A stretch of DNA of 17,601 nucleotides from Podochytrium sp. JEL0797 (lineage: Eukaryota > Chytridiomycota > Chytridiomycetes > Chytridiales > Chytriomycetaceae), in the NCBI GenBank assembly GCA_027596195.1, contig JADGJG010000513.1, forward strand, positions 1-17,601, read 5' to 3'. The translations under genes and the position numbers were made by a program. This document shows positions 6,574-17,601 of this stretch, piece after piece (within the stretch, counting starts at the first letter, position 1; every line of letters begins with the position of its first letter). A model generated the notes under the pieces. The model saw only the letters and a program-made list of their open reading frames with translations, had not been told where the DNA came from and ran no database searches.

Positions 6574-9500
6574 TCAAAGCAAGAGGCAGAGGGTGAATAC
6601 AAAGAATCCGTATCCAGTCGTGGCGGCAGCGCTTGCGAAAATTTGAGAGTTTCCGCCGGAAGCAGGGACACCCTGAGCATGGGAAGCAGCGGCAGCAGGA
6701 GCAGCAGCAGGGGCAGCAGGGGCAGCGGAGCCCGAAGAAGTACCAGCAGCACCCGAGGAAGCAGGTCCAGAAGTAGCAGATCCAGACGAAGTCGATCCAG
6801 AAACAGAGCCAGAAGAAGTCGCGCCAGAAGAAGTCGACGCAGAAGAAGCGACTCCGGCAGCAGAAGATGTTCCAGCAGCAGCAATGGGAGAAGATTCCGA
6901 AATGACCACCCCGTTGATAATTGTTCCAGCAGGGTACGTGACTGGATCGTCTGGCTGAGAAACGACAGCAATCATAGGGAACTGGTTCTGGCCACTCTGG
7001 ACGATAGGGTTTGAAGACAATGGAACGGGCGCAACAGCTGCTCCTTGAGCCGGAGGAGGCACAACCATCGCGAGCAAGTCCAAAGAACAATCATTTCCAG
7101 AGGACCCAACATTGCAAGAACACCCAGCAGAGCCGCAAGTTCCCTTGCCACTGCAGTTGTTGAGACACGCGTTGGCTCCGAAGCCGTTAGACACTTGAAC
7201 TGCAGCGGCTGCGAGGGTGCTGTTGGTGATGATGACTGGGGAGTTGATGATCATGGCAGCGGTTGTGGCGCAGTGGATGTTCCAGGACATGCGGTGGCCC
7301 TCGGTGAAGTCATGGGTTCCTGTGGCCATCACGTCCTTGGCACAGGCGTTGATAATAAATTGGATGCGGTCGTCAGTGAGGTCCACACACCCAGCCTCCT
7401 GGTTGATGACTTGCGTGCATTGAGCAATGGCTTGAGCAATCGAATCGGCGGAGTAAACCGGAGCTGGCGGACGAGAAATAGGAACAGGAAGTGTAGCAGG
7501 CTGGCACACTCCGGCGGCTCCCGGCAAACCAGAAGTGGAAGGAATACAGGCAAGACCGACCTGACAGACTGGAGCGTTGAGAATGGCTTGACCACATGAA
7601 CCACCAGCCGGGTTTTGCTGAAGTTGGCAAGTTGACAAAGAGCAGACGAGACCAGCTTGGCAGATGGATCCTTGACCACACGGTCCGTTGACAGGGCTGA
7701 CCGTGGCACTCGGGTTGGTGTTGACGTTGTCAAAGACTTGCTGGCAAGTTCCAATATTGGTTCCCGCGGTTGAGAGAATGCAGAACGCGCCAGTCGGACA
7801 CCCGATACCGTTTCCACCACATGGACCACCAATCACCGCCGTGCTTGGCTCAGCCTGACAAGTTCCAGCAGCTCCAGCGGCATTGTTGGCAGGAGGAATG
7901 CAGAGGAGACCAGCGCGACAGACAGATCCGTTACCACACGAGCCATTGACGTCACTCAGAGGAGCGTTGGGGTTCGAGTTCCCATTGCCCAAGATCTGCT
8001 GGCAAGTTCCAGCAGTTGTGCCAACCGGAGAGTTGGTGGGGATGATACAGAGCGCGTTGTTGGGGCAGCTGACGCCGTTGCCACCACAAGTACCACCGAT
8101 CGCCGCGGACCCGGGAGCAGAAGCAACAGCAGCTCCCGTTGGAGCAGCATTGGCACCAATGACGCTAGTCGCAGCCGCAGCAGTCGCAGAGGCTGCCGGT
8201 GCAGGTTGCTGACACGTTCCACCAACCGCCGCCGACGCTCCCACACAAACGAGACCCGCCTGACAAACGGGAGAGAATTGAATCGGTTGTTGGCATGGTC
8301 CGTTGGCAGGACTTTGCGTGATTTGGCAAGTTCCGGTAGTTCCAGCGGGAGAGTTTGCGGGAATCACGCAGGTCAAACCAGATTGGCAAGTTGGGGCTCC
8401 GGCTGCACCAAGAGGACCACATGTACCATTGATTGCGTTGCCGGCAGGAGCGGTAACAGGAGCAGAGGAAGGGGCAGAGGCAGCAGCAGAAGTTGCGGAT
8501 GGATTCGCCGCAATGGGGGCGGGTTGCTGACATGTTCCACCGTTAGTCGCTGAGGCACCCACACACACGAGGTTCGTCTGACAGATGGGAGAGTTCTGAA
8601 TAGGTTGTTGGCAGGGTCCGCCCACGGGGCTTTGCGTGAGCTGACAAGTGCCAGCGGTTCCGGCGGGAGAGTTGGCTGGAATCATGCAGTTCAATCCGGG
8701 TTGGCAAGTGGGTGCACCAACTCCTCCAACAGGACCACATGCACCATTGATTCCATTCACCGGAGCTGGAGGCACCGCACAAGTTCCAGCTGCTCCAGCT
8801 TGAGCAGCACCAGTACAGACAAATCCGTTGGCGCAAGTGTTTCCATTGGTGCCGCATGGACCACCGGCACCAGAAGCGGGGGGTGCCTGGCAGAGACCAG
8901 CAGTGCACACAAGATTCACGGCACAAGTGTTTCCATTGGAGCCGCAGGGACCACCGGCCACAGACGGAGGAGGGACGCAGACATTTTGAGTGCACGTGAG
9001 AGTGGCAGCACAAGTGTTTCCGTTGGTACCACACGGGCCGCCGACAGCAGAAGGAGGGGGAACCTGACAGGTACCAGCGGCGCTGCAGGTGAGACCAGTA
9101 GCACAGGTGTTTCCACTGGAACCGCATGGACCATTGATTGCGGAAGGCGAAGGCGCGCAAGTACCGTTGGCACCACAAACGAAACCAGCAGCACAAGTGA
9201 ACGCATTTGCACCGCATTGGCCCCCATTCACGGAAGGCGGAGGAGTACAGATCAGATTGGTACACGCGAGATTGGCCGCACAAGTGTTCCCGTTTGCACC
9301 GCATGGCCCACCGGCGGTAGAGGGAGGAGGTGTCTGGCAAGTGTTGGCGGTACAAACGAGGTTGATAGCACAAGTGTTTCCATTAGTGCCGCATGGGCCA
9401 TTGATCGCGGAAGGTGGAGGAGTCTGGCAAGCCGAATTGATACAAACGAGGTTGACAGCACAAGTATTTCCATTAGCACCGCAAGGGCCATTGATCGCGG

Positions 9501-11481
9501 AAGGCGTAGGCTGGCAAGTCAAAGCGGTACTGCAGACGAGACCAGCAGCACAAGTGTTCCCATTCGCACCGCATGGTCCATTAATCGCGGAAGGTGGAGG
9601 AACCTGGCAAGTGTTGGCAGTGCAAACGAGACCAGCAGCACAAAGGCCATTGGCACCACATGGATTGCCTTGATTGTGAGGAGAGTCTTGGCAGATGGAA
9701 TTCGTGCAAACGAGACCCGTTGCGCAAGTGTTTCCGTTCGCCCCGCATGGACCACCAATCACCGAAGGTGGAATTTGGCAGACACCTTGGTTGCACTGGA
9801 GGCCAGCAGCACACGTGTTTCCGTTGGTGCCACACACACCGCCGGCTGGGGATGGAAGAGGAGCCTGGCAAGTGTTGGCGGTACAAACGAGGTTGGCGGC
9901 ACAAGTATTTCCATTAGCGCCGCATGCGCCGCCGGCTGGGGAAGGAGGAGGGGCCTGGCAGGTGTTGGCGGTACAAACGAGGTTGGCGACACAAGTATTT
10001 CCATTAGCACCGCATGGACCACCGGCTTGCGAAGGAGGAGGAAGTACCACAACAGGAGGAACCACGGCGGGGGCAGGTGGAGCAGGAGGGACTAGAAAAG
10101 AAATAATGAGGATACGTAAAGAAGGGAGAAAAAGAACAAGCACTCACCAACACAGCCACCAGCAGGCAAAATAACACAGTGATCTCCCGGGTTGAACGTT
10201 GGCGGCAAAGTAGGTGGTGTTGGAGGCGTAACAGGCGCGGCAGGAACGGCCGCACAAGTTGAAGTAAAGTCGGTGTCTCTACCAAACTCGAGACCATAAA
10301 CCACTTCCTTGAACACCTCAGGTCCCCAGAATTGAGACAATGGGTACGGTCCCGGCTTGTAAGCGTTCTGCATGTGGTAGTTCTGATTCTCGATGGGCAT
10401 GGGGTCGCCAAAGTGGTCGCCAGATCCAGACTGCAAGCATTGGCCGGACGCAATCGTCCTGTAGAAAGGAGCCAACGAAATGTCGACGCTCATGTATGGC
10501 AAAGAGTTCCAGCCAATCGTGATCACGCTGCCATCATCCAATGTGAGAGTAAAGGTCTTTGCAGTGGTAACATCGTTGGGGAAGTACTGCATTCCGTGGA
10601 GGTGGGGAGAAAGAATCGTCAAAGAGGCGCCTTGTTTGTTGAAAATTCCGTCTTCGGCAATTTTCATTCCGGAGATCATGAGGACAGAGTCTCCATAACG
10701 AACAGAGACGGCACCGACACAGGCCACCGAGCTTCCTCTAGAGCAGGGATACTGGTAGCCTTGGACCTCCAGATATTTGGACTGTGTGGTTGAATTCAGT
10801 ATCAGGTTAAGAAAATGAAAAGGAATGAAACTAGCGCTAAAATACATACCTTGACGTAGTAGAAACCGCCGACTCCCTGGTAAGAAATCTCGCTTCCATC
10901 AAACGTTTTCATGTGTGGGTCCCCCGTAACACTGCACGTCAAAATTTTCCCCGAGTTGTGGTTGATAAAATTGTTGCTGGAGCATTGGTGGAAGTTGGGA
11001 AGACAAGGCGCGTCGATCGCATATACCAACTTGACAGCAGAAGTTCCGGCATCAATCAAGGCAGCATTGGCAACAAGGACAACTTGTTGTGGCTGATTCC
11101 AGTTGGCAGTGGTGAAAGTCACTTGGTTCTGGTCAAAGCGGAAACCTGGAAAAGAAGGTCAATACAAGTCGCGACGCTGTAATTTCCATTATCGAATTCC
11201 ATACCATGGGCGTTGAGTGAGACTTTGACTTCGCCGTTGGCAGGAGCACTGCCCAGCTGGACCGTGAAAGTTTGACCAGGTTTAGAGGCGTCGTAGTTGA
11301 TCAATGCAGGGGTGAGGACGACAAAGCTCTCAACAGCCTGTTGATCGCATGCCCTGAATTTGAACTCGGGCAGGGCCTCTTTGGGTTCGGGGGCTCCGCC
11401 GCCCCTACGTGCAAGGGCAGCTTCGGTCGTGACGGCGGTGAAGAGCAATGGAGCAATCGCCAAAAGCAATTTGATCAGCAT
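6574..11481 (-). CDS. VWD-domain, cysteine-module cell-surface protein, copy 1 (1574 aa, 4 exons)
   Basis: Probable GPI-anchored wall or adhesin-like protein; the role is inferred. Exons 11481-11205, 11145-10850, 10781-10148 and 10091-6574 (introns 59, 68 and 56 nt with GTATGG, GTATGT and GTGAGT donors) give 1575 codons in frame. Order: signal peptide (about 1-22, MLIKLLLAIAPLLF then TEA); a beta-rich segment with the ANWNQPQQV motif; VWD domain (about 163-370) starting CSVTGDPHMKTFDG; Pro/Thr linker; about 23 modules with four Cys (about 424-1270), typically C-x6-C-x5-C-x4-C; a segment with spaced Cys near 1267-1357 resembling C8; an EGF-like module CSGKGTCGSAGCSCNVG (about 1380-1405); Ser/Ala/Thr-rich stalk; and a C-terminal GYGFFVFTLCLLL preceded by small residues, fitting a GPI signal. 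VWD and EGF-like calls are firm, C8 and GPI tentative. The neighbour on the left is pseudogene-bearing spacer; on the right is an identical copy. Confidence 0.85.
7490..10035 (-). repeat. Array of about 23 four-cysteine modules, copy 1
   Basis: From the protein N-side, about 14 short modules of 27-30 residues (10035 to about 8790) have the core GPCGANGNTC..LVC..NTCQ and PPPS linkers. About nine longer, more varied modules follow (about 8762 to 7490). Two neighbouring longer modules occur twice as a block (about 8755-8515 and 8440-8205), showing duplication at two scales. The Cys spacing recalls Dickkopf N-type cysteine repeats, but I cannot assign a family. Confidence 0.8.
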
Positions 11482-11537
11482 GTTCTGAATGCAAGAATGC
11501 TGGAGTTTTTGGTGAGGGGAAATGAAGTCGCGTTCGT

Positions 11538-11547
11538 CCTCTTATAC
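11538..11547 (-). promoter_or_regulatory. TATA-like box of the surface-protein gene, copy 1
   Basis: GTATAAGAGG on the minus strand, about 65 nt upstream of the ATG at 11481, a suitable place for a TATA element. No other known motif was recognised nearby. Confidence 0.5.
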
Positions 11548-12156
11548 GATTTTGAAATATCGTCATCGCGGAAATGGTTTTTTCTCACGTGCGTGTGGAT
11601 TGGGTCAAATGAATTCAAGATGCCTTAGAACATTATTTTCTTCGTCATTGATCGCGTAAATGAAACGGAAAAAGAGGGAAAAAGTGGGCACTGTTTCATA
11701 ATAAGACAGAATTTTCAAATAGCGGGTATTCTTTTCTTCCCTAACCTACCTAATATTTTTCCCGGTGAGATGGTTTTAAAAATAGTTTTTCCGTTGAGTG
11801 ACTGGGGAAATGCGACAATTTGAATTACTGCTTTTAAAAGACAGAGAGATAGTACTAAGTTTCTTGATTCCCTGCGAACTGATAGGAATGCTCAAATACA
11901 TTTTCATCTTCTCGATTCCTCATTACAATGTATTTTTCTGAAACTCCTATGCTTTCCGATACCACACTGGCCGAGACTTCTCCACGCACTTTGGGCACCA
12001 AGAGCTCCTCCCAGGCATTTTAATTGTCAGAAATGAACACGAGACAGGTTAAAAAAAATAGAACGACGAGAGAATTAGAAAAATATGAAAGTCAACACAA
12101 TAGCGAGCAGCAAAATAACATATCAACAGGAGAGGAGGGGGGGGGGGGGGGCTGAC
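11548..12156. other. Intergenic region between the two gene copies
   Basis: Contains the rest of the upstream region of the first gene (to 12018), the junction of the two units at 12018/12019, and the 3' flank of the second gene. AT-rich with short runs of A and T; no gene seen. Apart from the junction, each part has an exact counterpart 5583 bp away. Confidence 0.6.
12137..12151. repeat. Homopolymer of 15 G, copy 2
   Basis: Same position in the second unit and the same length of 15. Such runs change length easily, so equality points to a very young or artificial duplication. Confidence 0.9.
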
Positions 12157-15100
12157 TCAAAGCAAGAGGCAGAGGGTGAATACAAAGAATCCGTATCCAG
12201 TCGTGGCGGCAGCGCTTGCGAAAATTTGAGAGTTTCCGCCGGAAGCAGGGACACCCTGAGCATGGGAAGCAGCGGCAGCAGGAGCAGCAGCAGGGGCAGC
12301 AGGGGCAGCGGAGCCCGAAGAAGTACCAGCAGCACCCGAGGAAGCAGGTCCAGAAGTAGCAGATCCAGACGAAGTCGATCCAGAAACAGAGCCAGAAGAA
12401 GTCGCGCCAGAAGAAGTCGACGCAGAAGAAGCGACTCCGGCAGCAGAAGATGTTCCAGCAGCAGCAATGGGAGAAGATTCCGAAATGACCACCCCGTTGA
12501 TAATTGTTCCAGCAGGGTACGTGACTGGATCGTCTGGCTGAGAAACGACAGCAATCATAGGGAACTGGTTCTGGCCACTCTGGACGATAGGGTTTGAAGA
12601 CAATGGAACGGGCGCAACAGCTGCTCCTTGAGCCGGAGGAGGCACAACCATCGCGAGCAAGTCCAAAGAACAATCATTTCCAGAGGACCCAACATTGCAA
12701 GAACACCCAGCAGAGCCGCAAGTTCCCTTGCCACTGCAGTTGTTGAGACACGCGTTGGCTCCGAAGCCGTTAGACACTTGAACTGCAGCGGCTGCGAGGG
12801 TGCTGTTGGTGATGATGACTGGGGAGTTGATGATCATGGCAGCGGTTGTGGCGCAGTGGATGTTCCAGGACATGCGGTGGCCCTCGGTGAAGTCATGGGT
12901 TCCTGTGGCCATCACGTCCTTGGCACAGGCGTTGATAATAAATTGGATGCGGTCGTCAGTGAGGTCCACACACCCAGCCTCCTGGTTGATGACTTGCGTG
13001 CATTGAGCAATGGCTTGAGCAATCGAATCGGCGGAGTAAACCGGAGCTGGCGGACGAGAAATAGGAACAGGAAGTGTAGCAGGCTGGCACACTCCGGCGG
13101 CTCCCGGCAAACCAGAAGTGGAAGGAATACAGGCAAGACCGACCTGACAGACTGGAGCGTTGAGAATGGCTTGACCACATGAACCACCAGCCGGGTTTTG
13201 CTGAAGTTGGCAAGTTGACAAAGAGCAGACGAGACCAGCTTGGCAGATGGATCCTTGACCACACGGTCCGTTGACAGGGCTGACCGTGGCACTCGGGTTG
13301 GTGTTGACGTTGTCAAAGACTTGCTGGCAAGTTCCAATATTGGTTCCCGCGGTTGAGAGAATGCAGAACGCGCCAGTCGGACACCCGATACCGTTTCCAC
13401 CACATGGACCACCAATCACCGCCGTGCTTGGCTCAGCCTGACAAGTTCCAGCAGCTCCAGCGGCATTGTTGGCAGGAGGAATGCAGAGGAGACCAGCGCG
13501 ACAGACAGATCCGTTACCACACGAGCCATTGACGTCACTCAGAGGAGCGTTGGGGTTCGAGTTCCCATTGCCCAAGATCTGCTGGCAAGTTCCAGCAGTT
13601 GTGCCAACCGGAGAGTTGGTGGGGATGATACAGAGCGCGTTGTTGGGGCAGCTGACGCCGTTGCCACCACAAGTACCACCGATCGCCGCGGACCCGGGAG
13701 CAGAAGCAACAGCAGCTCCCGTTGGAGCAGCATTGGCACCAATGACGCTAGTCGCAGCCGCAGCAGTCGCAGAGGCTGCCGGTGCAGGTTGCTGACACGT
13801 TCCACCAACCGCCGCCGACGCTCCCACACAAACGAGACCCGCCTGACAAACGGGAGAGAATTGAATCGGTTGTTGGCATGGTCCGTTGGCAGGACTTTGC
13901 GTGATTTGGCAAGTTCCGGTAGTTCCAGCGGGAGAGTTTGCGGGAATCACGCAGGTCAAACCAGATTGGCAAGTTGGGGCTCCGGCTGCACCAAGAGGAC
14001 CACATGTACCATTGATTGCGTTGCCGGCAGGAGCGGTAACAGGAGCAGAGGAAGGGGCAGAGGCAGCAGCAGAAGTTGCGGATGGATTCGCCGCAATGGG
14101 GGCGGGTTGCTGACATGTTCCACCGTTAGTCGCTGAGGCACCCACACACACGAGGTTCGTCTGACAGATGGGAGAGTTCTGAATAGGTTGTTGGCAGGGT
14201 CCGCCCACGGGGCTTTGCGTGAGCTGACAAGTGCCAGCGGTTCCGGCGGGAGAGTTGGCTGGAATCATGCAGTTCAATCCGGGTTGGCAAGTGGGTGCAC
14301 CAACTCCTCCAACAGGACCACATGCACCATTGATTCCATTCACCGGAGCTGGAGGCACCGCACAAGTTCCAGCTGCTCCAGCTTGAGCAGCACCAGTACA
14401 GACAAATCCGTTGGCGCAAGTGTTTCCATTGGTGCCGCATGGACCACCGGCACCAGAAGCGGGGGGTGCCTGGCAGAGACCAGCAGTGCACACAAGATTC
14501 ACGGCACAAGTGTTTCCATTGGAGCCGCAGGGACCACCGGCCACAGACGGAGGAGGGACGCAGACATTTTGAGTGCACGTGAGAGTGGCAGCACAAGTGT
14601 TTCCGTTGGTACCACACGGGCCGCCGACAGCAGAAGGAGGGGGAACCTGACAGGTACCAGCGGCGCTGCAGGTGAGACCAGTAGCACAGGTGTTTCCACT
14701 GGAACCGCATGGACCATTGATTGCGGAAGGCGAAGGCGCGCAAGTACCGTTGGCACCACAAACGAAACCAGCAGCACAAGTGAACGCATTTGCACCGCAT
14801 TGGCCCCCATTCACGGAAGGCGGAGGAGTACAGATCAGATTGGTACACGCGAGATTGGCCGCACAAGTGTTCCCGTTTGCACCGCATGGCCCACCGGCGG
14901 TAGAGGGAGGAGGTGTCTGGCAAGTGTTGGCGGTACAAACGAGGTTGATAGCACAAGTGTTTCCATTAGTGCCGCATGGGCCATTGATCGCGGAAGGTGG
15001 AGGAGTCTGGCAAGCCGAATTGATACAAACGAGGTTGACAGCACAAGTATTTCCATTAGCACCGCAAGGGCCATTGATCGCGGAAGGCGTAGGCTGGCAA

Positions 15101-17064
15101 GTCAAAGCGGTACTGCAGACGAGACCAGCAGCACAAGTGTTCCCATTCGCACCGCATGGTCCATTAATCGCGGAAGGTGGAGGAACCTGGCAAGTGTTGG
15201 CAGTGCAAACGAGACCAGCAGCACAAAGGCCATTGGCACCACATGGATTGCCTTGATTGTGAGGAGAGTCTTGGCAGATGGAATTCGTGCAAACGAGACC
15301 CGTTGCGCAAGTGTTTCCGTTCGCCCCGCATGGACCACCAATCACCGAAGGTGGAATTTGGCAGACACCTTGGTTGCACTGGAGGCCAGCAGCACACGTG
15401 TTTCCGTTGGTGCCACACACACCGCCGGCTGGGGATGGAAGAGGAGCCTGGCAAGTGTTGGCGGTACAAACGAGGTTGGCGGCACAAGTATTTCCATTAG
15501 CGCCGCATGCGCCGCCGGCTGGGGAAGGAGGAGGGGCCTGGCAGGTGTTGGCGGTACAAACGAGGTTGGCGACACAAGTATTTCCATTAGCACCGCATGG
15601 ACCACCGGCTTGCGAAGGAGGAGGAAGTACCACAACAGGAGGAACCACGGCGGGGGCAGGTGGAGCAGGAGGGACTAGAAAAGAAATAATGAGGATACGT
15701 AAAGAAGGGAGAAAAAGAACAAGCACTCACCAACACAGCCACCAGCAGGCAAAATAACACAGTGATCTCCCGGGTTGAACGTTGGCGGCAAAGTAGGTGG
15801 TGTTGGAGGCGTAACAGGCGCGGCAGGAACGGCCGCACAAGTTGAAGTAAAGTCGGTGTCTCTACCAAACTCGAGACCATAAACCACTTCCTTGAACACC
15901 TCAGGTCCCCAGAATTGAGACAATGGGTACGGTCCCGGCTTGTAAGCGTTCTGCATGTGGTAGTTCTGATTCTCGATGGGCATGGGGTCGCCAAAGTGGT
16001 CGCCAGATCCAGACTGCAAGCATTGGCCGGACGCAATCGTCCTGTAGAAAGGAGCCAACGAAATGTCGACGCTCATGTATGGCAAAGAGTTCCAGCCAAT
16101 CGTGATCACGCTGCCATCATCCAATGTGAGAGTAAAGGTCTTTGCAGTGGTAACATCGTTGGGGAAGTACTGCATTCCGTGGAGGTGGGGAGAAAGAATC
16201 GTCAAAGAGGCGCCTTGTTTGTTGAAAATTCCGTCTTCGGCAATTTTCATTCCGGAGATCATGAGGACAGAGTCTCCATAACGAACAGAGACGGCACCGA
16301 CACAGGCCACCGAGCTTCCTCTAGAGCAGGGATACTGGTAGCCTTGGACCTCCAGATATTTGGACTGTGTGGTTGAATTCAGTATCAGGTTAAGAAAATG
16401 AAAAGGAATGAAACTAGCGCTAAAATACATACCTTGACGTAGTAGAAACCGCCGACTCCCTGGTAAGAAATCTCGCTTCCATCAAACGTTTTCATGTGTG
16501 GGTCCCCCGTAACACTGCACGTCAAAATTTTCCCCGAGTTGTGGTTGATAAAATTGTTGCTGGAGCATTGGTGGAAGTTGGGAAGACAAGGCGCGTCGAT
16601 CGCATATACCAACTTGACAGCAGAAGTTCCGGCATCAATCAAGGCAGCATTGGCAACAAGGACAACTTGTTGTGGCTGATTCCAGTTGGCAGTGGTGAAA
16701 GTCACTTGGTTCTGGTCAAAGCGGAAACCTGGAAAAGAAGGTCAATACAAGTCGCGACGCTGTAATTTCCATTATCGAATTCCATACCATGGGCGTTGAG
16801 TGAGACTTTGACTTCGCCGTTGGCAGGAGCACTGCCCAGCTGGACCGTGAAAGTTTGACCAGGTTTAGAGGCGTCGTAGTTGATCAATGCAGGGGTGAGG
16901 ACGACAAAGCTCTCAACAGCCTGTTGATCGCATGCCCTGAATTTGAACTCGGGCAGGGCCTCTTTGGGTTCGGGGGCTCCGCCGCCCCTACGTGCAAGGG
17001 CAGCTTCGGTCGTGACGGCGGTGAAGAGCAATGGAGCAATCGCCAAAAGCAATTTGATCAGCAT
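12157..17064 (-). CDS. VWD-domain, cysteine-module cell-surface protein, copy 2 (1574 aa, 4 exons)
   Basis: Identical to the gene at 6574-11481. Exons are 17064-16788, 16728-16433, 16364-15731 and 15674-12157, with the same introns. It has the same signal peptide, VWD domain, cysteine modules, C8-like segment, EGF-like module, stalk and GPI-type tail. With 537 bp of upstream sequence copied too, including the TATA-like box, this copy should be expressed like the first if the duplication is real. No base change marks either copy as older. Confidence 0.83.
13073..15618 (-). repeat. Array of about 23 four-cysteine modules, copy 2
   Basis: The same module series as at 7490-10035, with no gain or loss of a module. 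Arrays like this normally change by unequal exchange, so an equal number again argues for a recent or artificial duplication. Confidence 0.8.
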
Positions 17065-17120
17065 GTTCTGAATGCAAGAATGCTGGAGTTTTTGGTGAGG
17101 GGAAATGAAGTCGCGTTCGT

Positions 17121-17130
17121 CCTCTTATAC
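17121..17130 (-). promoter_or_regulatory. TATA-like box of the surface-protein gene, copy 2
   Basis: Identical to 11538-11547, about 65 nt upstream of the ATG at 17064. Confidence 0.5.
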
Positions 17131-17601
17131 GATTTTGAAATATCGTCATCGCGGAAATGGTTTTTTCTCACGTGCGTGTGGATTGGGTCAAATGAATTCA
17201 AGATGCCTTAGAACATTATTTTCTTCGTCATTGATCGCGTAAATGAAACGGAAAAAGAGGGAAAAAGTGGGCACTGTTTCATAATAAGACAGAATTTTCA
17301 AATAGCGGGTATTCTTTTCTTCCCTAACCTACCTAATATTTTTCCCGGTGAGATGGTTTTAAAAATAGTTTTTCCGTTGAGTGACTGGGGAAATGCGACA
17401 ATTTGAATTACTGCTTTTAAAAGACAGAGAGATAGTACTAAGTTTCTTGATTCCCTGCGAACTGATAGGAATGCTCAAATACATTTTCATCTTCTCGATT
17501 CCTCATTACAATGTATTTTTCTGAAACTCCTATGCTTTCCGATACCACACTGGCCGAGACTTCTCCACGCACTTTGGGCACCAAGAGCTCCTCCCAGGCA
17601 T
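17131..17601. other. Upstream region of copy 2 to the window end
   Basis: Counterpart of 11548-12018. No gene seen. It stops exactly at the unit boundary, so the natural right flank of the duplication is not visible. Confidence 0.6.

Larger units (their letters stand above)
6436..12018. repeat. Tandem unit, copy 1 (5583 bp)
   Basis: Direct repeat with the unit at 12019-17601; every position I compared has an equal base at +5583. It holds one entire surface-protein gene, with about 138 bp after its stop and 537 bp before its start. The left junction is sharp: base 6435 (a) differs from its counterpart 12018 (t), and the unit begins with TTTAATTGTCAG. Confidence 0.95.
12019..17601. repeat. Tandem unit, copy 2 (5583 bp), ends at the window edge
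   Basis: Second direct copy, joined to the first without a spacer. Its last base is also the last base of the window, so the repeated region is exactly two units. The coding translations are identical in both copies, and the non-coding parts I compared show no difference. Confidence 0.95.

Noticed and set aside
6502..7014. Plus-strand frame rich in SR/RS dipeptides, resembling a splicing SR protein (also at 12085-12597)
   Set aside because: It is the antisense of the Ser/Ala/Gly-rich stalk of the surface protein; the composition arises from the codons on the other strand.
7490..10035. CRISPR-like or satellite array
   Set aside because: The periodicity is that of in-frame protein modules of about 28-30 codons inside one exon, not of short identical repeats with unique spacers.
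8605..10095. Long plus-strand open frame of 496 codons (also at 14188-15678)
   Set aside because: It mirrors the cysteine-module array on the minus strand. The repeats keep a second frame free of stops, and it has no sensible domain content.

Overview
The window looks like nuclear DNA of a fungus, most plausibly a chytrid or other early-diverging lineage. Genes have short introns (49-72 nt) with GT..AG ends, and one gene encodes a secreted von Willebrand factor D (VWD) protein with many cysteine modules, a type I associate with chytrid-like fungi. The lineage call is inference; no rRNA or organelle marker is present.

Region 1 (1 to about 5025) is an apparently intact DNA transposon. Its two ends are imperfect terminal inverted repeats (TIRs) of about 215 bp; the inner 148 bp align without gaps at about 85% identity. 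Two convergent genes fill the space between them: a RecQ-type superfamily 2 helicase on + (588 aa after two introns) and a 906-aa DUF6589-like protein on - (one coding intron), with only 16 nt between their stop codons. Each TIR carries a 5' leader with a 72-nt intron at the same place, so one repeated promoter/leader appears to drive both genes. In the left TIR the leader also supplies the helicase start codon and first residues; in the right TIR the start lies just inside the element. Both outer ends can fold into a hairpin. I read this as an element with its own transposase candidate and helicase, possibly near the helicase-bearing Academ (AcademH) lineage, but that placement is a hypothesis.

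Region 2 (about 5026 to 6435) holds a decayed coding stretch with a stop and frame changes, then AT-rich spacer with one small structured segment.

Region 3 (6436 to 17601) is a 5583-bp unit present twice in direct tandem, with no difference that I found. Each unit holds one complete four-exon gene on - for a 1574-aa predicted cell-surface protein: signal peptide, VWD domain, Pro-rich linker, about 23 four-cysteine modules, a Cys-containing C8-like segment, an EGF-like module, a Ser/Ala stalk and a probable GPI-anchor tail. The second copy ends exactly at the last base of the window, so either a very recent duplication or an assembly artefact at a contig end is possible.
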